A stretch of 64,000 nucleotides of DNA from Bacteroidota bacterium (GCA_016706865.1 JADJIS010000003.1:310001-374000); one strand, 5' to 3'. Shown: positions 1 to 11,285, counted from the first letter of the stretch. The notes: generated by a model from the sequence alone, not told the origin. Translations and numbers: made by a program.

Positions 1-1068
1 TTATCTGACTTTGATCGGGAATTTCCTGTATTCGAAAATGGCTGAATTTTCCATCATATTGAATAAAATTATTATTCTCATCTGCTGCTATTAGAAAGTT
101 CGAGTTGTTGGAATAAATACAATTAATTTGTGAAGTGGATTTAAATCCGGGAATATTTATTATCTCATCATTAAAATTATTTCCTACAACAGTTGTTTTA
201 ATTTTCTTTAATCCTTCAGACGTGCCAAGTATTATTGTATCATCAATATGTTTTACATCAGTTATATAAATATTTTGAAGCGATGGTAAATTATTAAAGT
301 TTGAAAATGCTCCGTCGTAAAACATGTATAGTCCGTTAAAATCCGTGCCTATCCAAATATTTCCTTCGCGATCCTGCATTAAACAGGATGCGGAAACTTC
401 ATTGTTTTCTCCATTTAAAATAAATTGTGTTTTGTGATCAAGAGCATCTTCTTTTTCCACAAATTCTTTTTGATGGTATAGATACCACTGTATGTAGCGA
501 TCCATTTATTGCCATTTCTATCAACAATAGATTGATAGGCTTTAGGTCCTCCGGCTCTGAAAAAATTTTGAATTCCGCTTGAGTATCGGGTATCTGTATT
601 TTCTACAATGCTATCACCTTGAAGTTTATATAATTGAGGAAAACTATATAATAAAATTGTTCCTGAACTATCGCTGAAAATTTTATCAATATTTTTTATT
701 GATGATTTATTGTATTGAATAAATTCATACCCATTAAATTTAGTTACTCCATTTTTTTGCGTGCCTATCCAGATATTTCCAGCTTTGTCCTCAAATAAAC
801 AATTAATGGCATTGTCTCCAACCCCTGATTGTTTATTATAATTAACAAAAGTTTTCCCATCAAAACGCGATATACCACCATCTTTTGTTCCTATCCAGAT
901 ATAACCTCTGGAATCTTGTAATATACAAGTTACAGAAATGCCTGCTAACCCGTCGTTAATGCGATAATTTTTTAAATGGAATTGTTGGGAAAAGGATAAT
1001 GACGCAGAAAAAAGTATTCCCAATAAGATGCATAAGCGGGATAGAAAGGAGGAGGATGGTTTATGCAT
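1..1068 (-). CDS. Two-component regulator propeller (Reg_prop) sensor protein, partial at left edge and frameshifted
   Basis: The protein starts at 1068 with a hydrophobic signal peptide ending SFSQQ. Repeats of the form GYIWIGTKDGG-SRFDG and GNIWIGTQKNG follow, the signature of Reg_prop blades. Such blades form the periplasmic ligand-sensing part of hybrid two-component systems in Bacteroidota. The first frame stops at 415. The other frame continues the same blade pattern (GNIWIGTDFNGLYMFYDG) without a stop to position 1, so the gene leaves the window. The two frames join if one A is missing from the A5 run (T at 467-471), giving TIKKEFVEKED. The output domain (histidine kinase, LytTR or other) is outside the window. 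Whether the frameshift is a sequencing error or real decay cannot be decided here. Confidence 0.8.
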
Positions 1069-1162
1069 TATTTATTATGAATGGCTGTTTTTTTCGTGTT
1101 TTGCGTGGAGTGCAACAAAAATAATCAAATTGATGGTAAAGGGGTAGGGGAAATAGGAAATG

Positions 1163-1204
1163 GGACATAGGACACAGGACATAGGACATAGGACATAGGA
1201 CACG
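1163..1204. repeat. Heptamer tandem repeat, unit GGACATA, six copies
   Basis: Six uninterrupted 7-bp units (GGACATA, GGACACA, then three GGACATA, then GGACACG) lie in the gap between the propeller gene and the cupin gene. A short run containing GGGGTAGGGG precedes them and recurs before the degenerate heptamers near 4381. Confidence 0.9.
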
Positions 1205-1308
1205 AAGCAGTTGTCAGAAGTCATTAGTCAGGAGTAAAAAGTTTTAGCTGACGTGGTTCAAACTCATTACCTGCCTGACGCTGACGCAGTCGGCAGGCTG
1301 CTCATTAC

Positions 1309-2272
1309 TCATCCTCCGCAACCTGCAACGGATTCACGATTCACGATTGCCGATTCACGCCTCACGTCCGCCCAATTGCCACCCTCGGTTTTCTTCCCTC
1401 CTTTCAATTTCTTTAATTGCCCGATCAGCGCGTTTACGAGCAATGCTTTTTTAAGGTTGAACCATTTTTGACCGAATAGTTTGCGCATAATATCGTCTAA
1501 TCTGCGTTGAATAATTAGGTTATAAGCACCTCTCAATAAAATTGGAAATGAAGATGCTCTTGTTCTTACACTTAATCCATATCCGCCCTCAGCATATTCA
1601 ATGTGGTGCCAATAACCCGAAGGCATGAATAGTGTATCGCCATATTCCAGAATCCCGGTCATTCCCTTTACATATTTTAATCCGGGATATGTTTCAAAAT
1701 CGGGTTTTTCAATATCTACAGTGGAATGAACATTAAATGGAAGTTTATATAAAAGATCGGATTGATCGGGTGCGAATAATATAACGCGTTTTTTACCTTC
1801 AAACTGAGTTAGAAAAACATTACTCATATCAATATCCTGATGCATACGTGTAACCGAATTCTTCGGACCAAAAAACATAAAGGGAAGTTTTATATATCCC
1901 TTTGTGATGGAAGGATAACTGAAATCTTTCAGTAATTCCGGCTTATATTTAAATATTGGAAATAAAAATAATCGCAGATCTGTCGGTTCTCTTTCAATTA
2001 AATCGAGATAATCGCTGAATTTCATTTTAACAGTGGGAACCGATAAAGTTTGGCTGGGATCAGCTTTTGAGCTGCTATAGAGGCCCACCTCTGTGTCCAG
2101 CCATTATGGTTTTAAAAAAATCGTAATTCCATTTTGAGTAGGCAGGAAATTGTTTCCATAAGCCCCGCAGAATTACAGGTTGTTGTGGTTTTAAATAATT
2201 TAATTCAAATTCTTTTTGCGTAATCTTTTCTCCGTCAACAATAGGGATAGTTCCTGTTACATCGATTTTCAT
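1309..2272 (-). CDS. Cupin-like / JmjC-fold protein, one frameshift, C-terminus running into repeats
   Basis: Residues 1-58 are read from 2272 (MKIDVTGTIPIVDGEK..) and the rest from another frame (..VGLYSSSKADPSQ..). The frames join if one extra G is removed near 2094-2100, giving TIMADTEVGLYSSS. The product of about 310 residues resembles the cupin_8/JmjC-like family. It has HQDIDMSN and a later HHIEYAEGGYG segment, consistent with the HxD...H iron site of 2-oxoglutarate-dependent hydroxylases or their relatives. The substrate is unknown. The last ~20 residues (from about WADVRRES) are encoded by GATTCAC heptamers at 1331-1372, so the native C-terminus has probably been overwritten or extended by repeat DNA. 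Confidence 0.72.
1331..1372. repeat. Heptamer tandem repeat, unit GATTCAC, inside the cupin gene 3' end
   Basis: Units read GATTCAC, GATTCAC, GATTGCC, GATTCAC, GCCTCAC and GTCCGCC in strict 7-bp register. They overlap the last codons of the cupin-like gene. Related GATTCGT/GAATCGT units occur at 21061-21088 and 53943-53970. Confidence 0.85.
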
Positions 2273-2367
2273 AGCCGGTGAATTTATAGGTTACAAAATT
2301 AAGAGGCTGTTTTTTAGTGTCTGGTTGTTTTAGATGAAATTAATAATTAAATGATATTATAGATTTA

Positions 2368-4314
2368 TTACAAACTCAAAATTTCTATTTCTGTTCTACG
2401 ATTATTTGCTCTTCCGGTTTCACTGGTGTTTATATCTATTGGTTTTGTTTCGCCAAAACCTTTGTTTGTGATCGATCTGCACTTATGCCATGTTCAATTA
2501 GGTAATTCTTCACGCTTAACGACCTGTCGAGCGATAATTTTAAATTATCAGATTCCATCCCAATATTATCGGTATGTCCATTTACCCTGATCTTCATTGT
2601 AGGATTTTTTTGACATCATTTCCACAACTTTATTTAATTCCGTTTGTGAAACAGATAATAATCCTGCAGACGCAGTTTCAAAGAAAATATTTTTAAGAGT
2701 GAGAATTTCTCCGGCATTTATTGGTTGTAATTCCACATTAATGATATAGGGCTTATTTGGAATGGCAGTTAATAAACTAAAGTTCTCCGAATGAAATAAA
2801 TAACCTTCTCTTTGCACAAATAAACTGTATTCTTTACCGATAGGGAGCACTATAAGAAATTCGCCTGACTTTGGGTCAGAAATGGAGGTTGCTATCATGG
2901 TTCCTGTCTGCAGATCTACTAATTGAACATTTGCTTTTAATGGGAGCCTTGTAGTTTTATCCGTAACAATTGCCTTCACCCAGGTTACAGGATCGGCCTG
3001 AACATCGGCGGGTAATTCAAAGGAATAAATGTCGAGTTCGCCTAATTTTTTTCCTCTGTCGCTGGAAAAATAAGCAGTTGTTCCATTTGCCGAAACAGAT
3101 AAACTGATCTCTCTGTTCTTAGTATTTATTGGATAACCAAGATTAACGGGTTTTGACCAATCACCATTTTCATCGCGTTTGGAATAAAATATATCAGAGC
3201 CACCCATACCCGGATGACCTTCACTGGAAAAATATAATGTTTATGCCCATCGGGATGAATGAATGGGCATTGTTCGGAATAAGGTGTATTTATAGTTTTA
3301 CCAAGATTTACCGGTTCTTCCCAATATCCGTCGTCGCCAATGCTTGCCATCCAGAGGTCATAACTTCCAACGGTTCCGGAACGGGCACTGCTAAAAAATA
3401 AATTGCGTCCATCAGCAGAAACGGAGGGTTGTGATTCCCAATCGCCGGAATTAATAATGGTGCCACAGTTTTCCGGATTTGACCATACATTTCCAATTTT
3501 AATGGAATAATAAAGGTCACAACTTCCATATCCATTTTCATCATCATCGCAGGAAGTATAAAACAGATAACGTCCATCTGCAGAAATATTCTGAGCCCCT
3601 TGATTTAATTTGTTATTGATAGGAGCTCCCATGTTTTCGGCAGGTGTCCATGCTCCATCCCTAAAATAAGAGATATAAAAATCTTCCTGGTCTACATTGG
3701 GATTTCGAGGGTCGGTAACGGGAGGAACTACGGGAATTCTTCTCGTCATAACAAATGCCCGATCCATCAACCGATAACGAAGGAAAATATTCCGGGAATT
3801 CGCTGTTAATAGCATCTCCCATATTTACAGGATTAAAATCCACCGGATTTAAAACTGCTGCTTTTGCAAAGGTGAAATTTGTTTTTAATCTGTTTGCTTT
3901 AATACGTGGATCGCCTGTTACTTCCGGATTAGAGAGAAAAAGTATAATATGTTCCAGTGCTTCATCATACATTCCCATATTTCCTTCTGCTCCGGCAAGT
4001 TTAGTATAAACCCAAACTTCTCCATCAGGATCCAGATCAACGGCATGTGTATAAGATTCCACAGCCATGGAATCATTTTTTTAAATTCCTATAAGCATCC
4101 CCAAGATAAATCCAGGCGGTAACAAAATTCGGTTCCTCAATTGTTGCATTGGTAAAACTTTCTACAGCTTTGTCGAGGTATTTCGCCATGGCCCGTTGAA
4201 CACCTTCATCAAGGTATTTCTGAGCTTTTTGCTGGCATTCGCCTGCGTAACTGGTTGAGCAAAGGTTATTGATCCGATTATGATCAGAAGGGTTGTAAAT
4301 GTGATTCTTTTCAT
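2368..4314 (-). pseudogene. porE: PorE-like T9SS envelope protein (TPR, WD40-like propeller, CRD, OmpA), six single-base indels
   Basis: Seven reading-frame segments align end to end with net zero length change, giving about 648 residues. In order: signal peptide (MKRITFTTLLIIIGSITFAQ), TPR segment (EPNFVTAWIYLGDAYRN, YDEALEHIILFL), WD40-like/PD40 blades (ISADGRYLFYTS, VSADGRNLFFSS, YFSSEGHPGMGGSDIF), a carboxypeptidase-regulatory-like fold (~residues 400-500), and an OmpA domain (VNGHTDN, GRANNRRTEIEI). This is the architecture reported for PorE (PG1058) of Porphyromonas gingivalis, an OmpA-type T9SS component. Indels by my reading: deletions near 4226-4230 (A5), 3238-3246 and 2472-2476; insertions near 4076-4082 (A7), 3758-3760 (G3) and 2605-2611 (A7). 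Homopolymer positions favour sequencing error, but true decay is possible. ATG at 4320 is an alternative start. Confidence 0.75.
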
Positions 4315-4380
4315 CTGCATATAGAAACGTAAAGATGGGGTATAGATTATATATCAGCAAAAATTGTTCTTGATTTTAAT

Positions 4381-4445
4381 AGGGGTAGGGGTAGGGGATA
4401 TGGGATACGGGACACGGGACTGACACAGGACATTGGAAAAGGAAA
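4381..4445. repeat. Degenerate GGGATA/GGGACA heptamer tract
   Basis: G-rich imperfect 7-bp units (GGGGATA, TGGGATA, CGGGACA, CGGGACT) followed by ACAGGACATTGG. This is the same family as the 1163-1204 array. It opens a gene-free stretch (4321-4858) filled with dispersed repeats. Confidence 0.65.
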
Positions 4446-4488
4446 TAGGAAAACAAACGGTGGGATTTAGAATTTTTTTCAGATGATA

Positions 4489-4519
4489 GTGAGGCTCTCG
4501 CTTTCAGCGAGGGTCTCAC
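4489..4519 (+). repeat. Dispersed hairpin element, copy 1
   Basis: Left arm GTGAGGCTCTCGCT (4489-4502), loop TTC, right arm AGCGAGGGTCTCAC (4506-4519). As plus-strand RNA all 14 positions pair, two as G-U wobbles; on the opposite strand these become A-C mismatches. The upstream flank (ACAAACGGTGGGATTTAG...TTTCAGATGATA) is shared with the copy near 45538. Confidence 0.85.
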
Positions 4520-4635
4520 TAATGGCAGAAGAGAGTATCAGAATCAGGTATCAAGTATCAGGAAAAACGGAAACGGATGGGAAAAAATTTGTATAATATA
4601 TTTAAAAAATTTGATTAACCAACAAAAAACAGGGG

Positions 4636-4704
4636 GTGAGGAGGCTCTCGCTCCCAGCGAGGGTCTCACTAATGGCACATACCAAAAAATTTCGCAAGAA
4701 ATTT
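4636..4704 (+). repeat. Dispersed hairpin element, copy 2, with GCAA-tetraloop hairpin
   Basis: The hairpin at 4636-4669 repeats copy 1 with loop CCC and a 3-base GAG insertion in the left arm. It is followed by a second hairpin at 4687-4704: AAATTTC, loop GCAA, GAAATTT, a 7-bp stem capped by a GNRA-type tetraloop. The same order (large hairpin, about 15-20 bases, GCAA hairpin, TTTAAACTCC) recurs at 35986-36050 and, inverted, at 45473-45538. Confidence 0.8.
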
Positions 4705-4770
4705 AAACACCTTTCTCCTTTCTCCTCTCTTCTCCCTTGAAAAGAAAAAAGGAAAAAAGTAAAGTAAGAC

Positions 4771-4856
4771 CTTTTTAAATCTTACCCAACTTCCTTCCTT
4801 TTTTCTTCCTTAGAACCTTCCCTTCGATTCTTCGAATCTTCTCCCTTCGAATCTTA
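4771..4856. repeat. Pyrimidine-rich dispersed element, copy 1
   Basis: Starts CCTTTTTAAATCTTACCCAA, continues with CCTTCCTT tracts and TTAGAACCTTC, and ends CTTCGAATCTTCTCCCTTCG followed by AATCTT. Two further copies lie at 33881-33975 and 49335-49447. This copy abuts the 3' end of secDF. Confidence 0.75.
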
Positions 4857-4858
4857 GC

Positions 4859-7800
4859 TTACTTATTCATTACATCTTCCGCATTCTTTTTATGATCCTC
4901 TTTTTTATACATATCAACTGCAACTGCAGAAGCTACGAATACTGAGGAATAAGACCGAATGCAATACCGACAAATAATGCGAATGCAAAACCCTGAATAT
5001 TTTCATTTCCGAAAATTAATAAAACAACAATTGACATTAATGTTGTTAAGGAAGTGATCATTGTTCTGCTTAAGGTTTGGTTAATTGCGGAGTTGAATAT
5101 TTCGGGAATAGTTCCGGATTTACTTTCTCTTAAATATTCACGAATCCTGTCGAATACCACCACGGTATCGTTAATGGAATATCCAATAACTGTTAGAATG
5201 GCGGCGATAAATGTTTCATTTAATTCCAGCGAGAATGGCATTATATTTTTAAGTATAGAAAACATTGCAAGCACCATAAATGCATCGTGCAATAATGAAA
5301 GTAATGCTCCTACACCGAATTGCCATTTGCGGAATCGAATTACAATATAAATAAATATAGCGCCGAGTGCAAGTAAAATCGCCTTCAAAGCAGATCGCTG
5401 AATATCGTCGGCTATTGTAGGCTCTACCTTCATCTGGCTTTCTTTAAAATTTGAATCCCAGGTATTGAAATCTACATTGGTATACAATCCGGATAATTGT
5501 TTAAATAATTCCTGACTTACAAGACTATCCGTTGACGGATCAGGATTATCGATCATATAACCTGTAGTGATCTTTAATTTATCGCTGCTGCTGAATGTTT
5601 TAACCTGCACACCCGGATCGAAATCAGACAATTCATTTCTTACCTTATCTGCATCAATAGGTTGTTCAAATCGCACAGTATAACTTCTTCCACCTTTAAA
5701 ATCAACTCCTAAATTCCATCCGGAAGTAAACATTACAATTAAACCAATTACGGTGATCGAAATAGAGAAAATATATCCCTTGCGGCGATTGCCCATGAAA
5801 TTGTAATTGATATTTTTAAAGGCACCTTTTGTAAAGTTTGTGAAGTATTTGATTGGTTTACCATTTTTAACCATCCAGTCTAAAATTAAACGGGTGATTA
5901 AAATAGAACAGAACATGGAAGCAATAATACCAATCATCAACACAACTGCAAATCCTTTAACAGGACCTGTTCCGAAGTTCACAAGTATTAATGCAATAAT
6001 GAGTGTTGTTAAATTGGAGTCAATAATTGCGGAATAGGAACCGCTGTAACCATCGGCAATTGCCTTGACCATACTTTTTCCTTTCGCTAATTCCTCCCTG
6101 ATACGTTCATAAATGATTACGTTGGCATCCACTGCCATACCCATTGTTAAAACCAATCCCGCAATACCAGGTAAGGTTAATGTTGCACCAATGGATGCGA
6201 GCACTCCAAAAATGAAAAATATATTCGCAAACAAAGCAAGATCGGCAACCATACCCGCGGTGGAATAATAAAATACCATGAACACGATTACAAGTATTAA
6301 ACCGAGTAACAACGAAATGATACCAATGCGAATAGCTTCAGCACCAAGTGATGGTCCAACAATATCTTCCTGAACAATTCTGGATGGAACCGGTAATTTA
6401 CCTACTTCCAAAATATTAGAAAGGTCAATGGATTCTTCCGTAGTAAAATCACCCGAAATTTGTGAACGTCCGCCAGGGATTGGTTCATTTACACGGGGAG
6501 CTGAATATACTCTGTTATCTAAGGTAATTGCTATAAATTGACCAACATTTGCTGTGGTAATATCTTTCCATTTTCTTGCCCCATCGGGTTTCATCGACAT
6601 ACTGATCTGAATCTTTCCACTCATTGGGTCTCTGTCTGGTGACGCACTTTTTACTACAGCACCATCCAATAATGGTTGATCACTATCAGGGTCAGATTTT
6701 ATTGCATAAAGATCATAAGCCTTTGTTGTTTCATTTGGCTTAGAGGATAACATGAAAATAATATTTGGTGGAAACTGTGCCAACACTTCTTCCGTCTTCA
6801 AATATTTCATCAATTGGAAAGTATCCGCTTCGGCAACCGTTCCAATAATAGGGGATCCGGCATCCTGAGCAAGTGTTAGTATGTCTACAAGAGGACCACC
6901 TGTTTCTTCATCATTTACTGCAGAAGTATCCTCTTCATTTAAAGTATCATTGGCAGCTAAAAAATTATTATCAGTAATAGTGTCGTTGCTGGCAACATTT
7001 GATGTGTCATCAACAACAGGAATAATAGTGGCAGCAGTATCCGTATCATTACCTTCTTCCTGAGAAAGTAATACATTATTTGCTTGATTAATGGAACCAC
7101 CGATCTCGCCATAAGACCAAACTAACCAGAATTGAAGATTTGCAGTTGATTGCAAAAGTTCTCTTGCACGTTTAGGATTATCTACGCCCGGCAACTCCAC
7201 CATAATTCTACCGGTGCTTTTTTGCAAGGTTACGTAAGGTTGCGAAACGCCAAATCTGTCGATACGTTCTTTTAATTTTGTATAGGTAGATTCAACACCT
7301 TCGTCGGCAGTAGTTTTTAACCAGCCAATTACTTCCGAGTTAGTGGAAGTTCTTGGTAATTCATCAACATTTGCGGTGTTGCTGAATAAAGTGATAAGTT
7401 GGGCATTAGGATTGGATTCCAGGTAATATTCACCAAACAATTCAATAAGGTCACCATCGCCTTTGGCTTCCTGACTGCGTGCTTTGTCTAACGCAGCTAA
7501 AAACTTTGTGTCCTTAGGGTTGGATGCCAATTGTTTTACAAGATCATACTTAGATACTTCCAAAACCACACTCATACCTCCTTGAAGGTCAAGTCCAAGA
7601 TTCAGGGCTCTCTTTTTTACATCTTCATAACTGTATTTTGCAATACCAATATTGTAAACGGTTTTATCGGCATTTTGAGAAAAGTATTCACTCTTCTTAT
7701 CCGATAATGCGATTTTGCGTTCTTCACCTTTTAGAGATGGGTCTATGCCTTGCTCTGCATAGTTTTCAGCTTTTTTTCCTTCACGGTTTGCTACCCAAGT

Positions 7801-7872
7801 AAATGATAACTGGTATAAACACACCAGTAACATCGCACCAAAAAAGAACTGAACGAGACCTTTTGATTGCAT
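4859..7872 (-). CDS. secDF: Fused protein translocase SecDF, C-terminal frameshift
   Basis: SecD and SecF are accessory inner-membrane subunits that use the proton gradient to help pull preproteins through SecYEG; Bacteroidota commonly fuse them. Visible here: N-terminal TM helix (~4-27), the SecD motif LDLQGG near residue 98, a P1-type periplasmic domain, the SecD D5 segment GMAVDANVIIYERIREEL, then the SecF start NLGVDFKGGRSYTVRF and the F4 segment GYSINDTVVVFDRIREYL. The uninterrupted frame ends at 4933 with QYS. One base is missing near 4950-4957: restoring it gives YSSVFVASAVAVDMYKKEDH and a natural stop at 4859-4861, for about 1004 residues. The protein is otherwise complete. An insert of low complexity (Asp/Thr/Asn-rich, ~residues 270-325) lies in the SecD periplasmic part. 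Confidence 0.95.
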
Positions 7873-8070
7873 ATAGATTTTGTGTTAGTGTTTGATTTTA
7901 ATAATGTTATGAACCTTTTTTAAAAGAGGTGCAAATATAGGTGGTTGGATTGAAGTTTCGAAGATTTGTTGCCCTTTTTACTGAATATAAGCTCTGCAAT
8001 TACTCTAAAAGCCAAAATAATGCATAAAACCTACAAAATTGACAGTCGATATAGGAAATGAGATCATCCT

Positions 8071-8108
8071 AAAAAAATTGCCACCGCTTTCGGGTGGCAA
8101 TTTTTTTT
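8071..8108 (-). terminator. Rho-independent terminator of the LVIVD protein gene
   Basis: AATTGCCACC pairs with GGTGGCAATT around a 7-base loop (GCTTTCG). A-tracts and T-tracts flank it on both sides. It sits 13 bases past the stop of the minus-strand gene at 8122. Confidence 0.9.
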
Positions 8109-8121
8109 ATCGATATTTCTT

Positions 8122-10742
8122 TTATTCTGCCTTGATAAGTTCCAGGGAACCGATAATATTTTGCTGTTTTAAAAGATTAACATGATATACTCCCGCCGGT
8201 AAATTTTTACCGAAATTATGTGTTATATGATCACCACTAACCTCTAAAGTTTCCATGATTCTTCCTGTGATATCTGTTACAGTAAGCATATCAGCCCCGG
8301 AAATTCCTTCAACATTAATTGTTACAGAATTCATAAAAGGGTTGGGGAAAGCTGTTATAAGTTTACTGATATTTTCATCCTCAATTGCATTACATAATTC
8401 AGCGGTTACATAACTTGCAACGGTCGATTCATCGGAGCCTAACATATTTGTTGCAACAAGGGTTACAGCATAAGTTCCGGGAGTAGAATACAAAACTGTT
8501 GGGTTTTGCTCTGTTGAAGTGGAAGGAGTTCCTCCGTCGAAAGTCCATGACCATGAGCTTGCGCCTACTGAATTATCATCAAAAATCACTGTAAGAGGAG
8601 CACAACCAGAGGTAACATTTGAACTAAATGCTGCAGTTGGCGCTGATGTTACATCATCATTAACAAAAAATAAATCAACCCCAGCTTCAACTAGATGGCC
8701 GGTTGCTGCTTGATCAGCAGTTCTGAAACGAACCGTCATTGTTGAAGTGATAGCAATATAATCCGCCATCGAAATTTCAACAGGCACCCATTCGCTCATT
8801 TCGGTTGAAGTTCCATTTATTGCATCAACCAATACATCACTAACACCGTTATTAATGAAAATTCTTAAAGTATCGTTAGGAGATCCTGCACCACCTCCGT
8901 TAAAAAACCAACGTGAGTATGTAAGTTTAGGATTGAGATATGAACTCAGATCCATAACCGGTGAAGTTAAAATAGCAGTTCCTTCATCCACATCATCTTC
9001 CCCTGCTCCGCCAAATTCGGAATTACCGGTTATATATGCATCATCACCAAAGTCGCCTGTTTCATCTAATTCAGGATTTGATTGGAAGGGACCGGAATTT
9101 GTGCCAAATGGCTCATCTTTTCCCAAACACCAACATCGGATGTTCCGGACACGATCCAGTCGTTTTGGAAAATAAAATCGTCGTAAAAACCTGATGCCAG
9201 GGTCATAGAATATACTCCACCAGGAATTACATCCACATCCGCATCATCAGTTACATGACCCCATTTCCCTGAAAACATAGTATAAGAATCTTCATACACC
9301 GATGGAAGAGTATAATTTCCTGAGCCGTCGGTCACAGTTTGAAAAGTATAAGCCGGACTTCTGAATAATACATCCGCATTTGCTATACCAACTCCGGAAA
9401 CCATATCAGTGATCTGACCGCTAATTGCAAAAGTTACAAGAGGGTCTAGTTCTGCATTAACTATTGTAACTACACCGTTTGATAAATTTACAGAAGGAAT
9501 TGTGAGATCAGCATATCCTGTTTTCGAAAAAGTAATATCATATAAACCCGATGCAAAAATACCTGTGTGATAATCTCCGGTTAAATTAGTTGTTGCATCT
9601 ACAACACCTACTGCGGTAAAACTAACTTCCGCTCCAAAAATGGGTGCACCTGTTTCTAAATCGGTAACTAAACCTTCCAAATAACATGCAGAAACATAGG
9701 TAGGTCCCAAAATAAATAATCCTTCCTCCATGTCGCTTGCTATAATATTTCCTGAAGGAAGATAAGGCCATGAACCCCAGCATCCGTTAAACCCATCGCC
9801 GGAAAGGGGAGAGGTGTCATAATTTCCTGTTTTTATCATGTTATCAGGATAATGAGCATCGGTAATGATAACTCCATCGCGATAATATGCAGTAACTAAA
9901 AAATCACCCACAACCATTGTATTATGTGGGATTGAACTCGTACCCGGATTTGCTCTGAACTGGCCGAGTTCCTTAATATCTGTAAGATCAGATACATCAT
10001 AGGAAGCTACAGTAGCATTGGTAACTTCATCGGTGGAGAAAAGATATTTGTTATCGTCGGTTAACCAAACATTATGGGTAAATTCGTAAGGAGTTATTTG
10101 AGTTGCCAAAAGATCGGGAGAGGTTTTATCTGAGATATCCCAAACAGAGAACTGTCCTTCATAAATATTACCAGCCCAAAGCGTATCGCCTCTCACAAAC
10201 CCGTCGTGAATGTACCAATCCTCAACTTCTCCTAAATAGGTTGGGTTCATTGGATCCGTATTTGCATCGAACATCTGGTCACCGCCGTTTCCGAGATTTG
10301 AGCCGAAAACGTGCACAACCCCATTCTCATCAGCAAAAACAGTATGGCCGGTTTCTAAACCAACACCACAATCGGTATAATTGAAATCAATTGTAAAAGG
10401 AAGTCCTGAAAGATCGATACATAATAATCCGCCGCCGTTTTCAGTAACAACATAAGCATAATTGCTCCAGGTGCGCACTTCGCGCCAGATACTATTATTT
10501 CCATCTACAAATTGTACTTCATTTGGCGAAGCAGGATCGGTTACATCAACAATGGAAGTTCCGTTGTAGGTGCCCACAATTGCATATTCCTTACCCGTAC
10601 CGCTTGCCCAGCCTGTAAGATTTGAAAGTTGATCGCCACCATAATCAAGGTGACCGAGTAATTCTACATTTAACTGTGCTTTAACCTGAAAACCAAAAGA
10701 TAAAAACAGAATTGTAAGAGGAGTAAAAATTTTAAGTTTCAT
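8122..10742 (-). CDS. Choice-of-anchor B / LVIVD-repeat protein with PKD and T9SS sorting domain, one frameshift
   Basis: Signal peptide ends QVKAQ. Residues ~25-330 hold LVIVD-like propeller units (SIVDVTDPASPNEVQFVDG, VWDISDKTSPDLLA, SYDVSDLTDIKELG), as in choice-of-anchor B proteins. Two carboxypeptidase-regulatory-like beta-sandwiches follow (EGLVTDLETGAPIFGAEV, SGQITDMVSGVGIANADV). Then come a jelly-roll-like region, a PKD domain (PTAAFSSNVTSGCAPLTVIF) and a type A T9SS sorting domain (AFPNPFMNSVTINVE to the end), which predicts secretion and surface attachment. The two frames join at 9117-9124 if one base is missing in GAAAAG(G)AT, giving VWEKDEPFGTN and about 873 residues. It has no partner genes in an operon. 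Function beyond surface adhesion or binding is unknown. Confidence 0.85.
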
Positions 10743-10886
10743 TTAGAATGATTTATTGTAGTTCAAAGGTAATTAAATTTTATTGTGGACACTTTATTGC
10801 TATCAACAAATGGACTATAAAGATGGATTTGCTGAAAATTGGGTGTTTAATTGCAAATAAATGACTGAGTCGGAGAAATTTTACGA

Positions 10887-11285
10887 TTACAATTCTGCCA
10901 AGTATTCTTTCATGGGAGTCCAGTAAAAATCTTGCCAACCCTTGGCCAGAGCTTCATATTGATCGGGTGGTACATTGGTTTGCATAAACTCCAATTGAGT
11001 GCTGTTCTTTTTGATAACTGAAAATGAAAAGGTAATAATGGTTATATGCCCATCAGGCAAATCGGCACACCACCATTCCTGCACTATCTTTTTTCCTTTT
11101 TCCAACAAAATATTTTTGCCAGTAATATAGTTATCCCAGGCAGAAAATTTCCCTCCGATACGATTGGTAATTTTGGCTTCCGCTCCTGTAAAAGCGGCAT
11201 GTTTTTTTTCCTGCATGAGCATATCGTATAATACTTCCGGTGAGGTATCAAATGTTACTTTTTGACTGATAGTTTTGTTTTTCAT
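10887..11285 (-). CDS. SRPBCC-domain protein, AHSA1-like
   Basis: A 132-residue cytosolic protein with the AHSA1/START-like pattern: an N-terminal beta strand (ISQKVTFDTSPEVLYDMLM), a central FSAWDNYITGKNILLEKGKKI, a WWCADLPDG strand, and a C-terminal helix with the typical GWQDFYWTPMKEYL. The family forms a hydrophobic pocket for small ligands; this member's ligand is unknown. It is a single gene with about 140 bases on the 3' side before the next minus-strand gene start. Family identification is firm, function is not. Confidence 0.88.
   Translation of the reverse strand: MKNKTISQKVTFDTSPEVLYDMLMQEKKHAAFTGAEAKITNRIGGKFSAWDNYITGKNILLEKGKKIVQEWWCADLPDGHITIITFSFSVIKKNSTQLEFMQTNVPPDQYEALAKGWQDFYWTPMKEYLAEL

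Noticed and set aside
1253..1471. Plus-strand frame antisense to the cupin gene 3' end
   Set aside because: It runs over heptamers and the complement of conserved coding sequence.
2368..4314. Programmed frameshifting in the PorE-like gene
   Set aside because: Six shifts of both signs at differing sequences, mostly homopolymers, are not a known recoding arrangement; error or decay is simpler.
5054..7063. Three plus-strand frames inside secDF (5054, 5807, 6881)
   Set aside because: They are antisense shadows of a conserved gene with no start context of their own.
10103..10384. Plus-strand 93-codon frame inside the LVIVD gene
   Set aside because: Antisense to a well-supported propeller-coding region.
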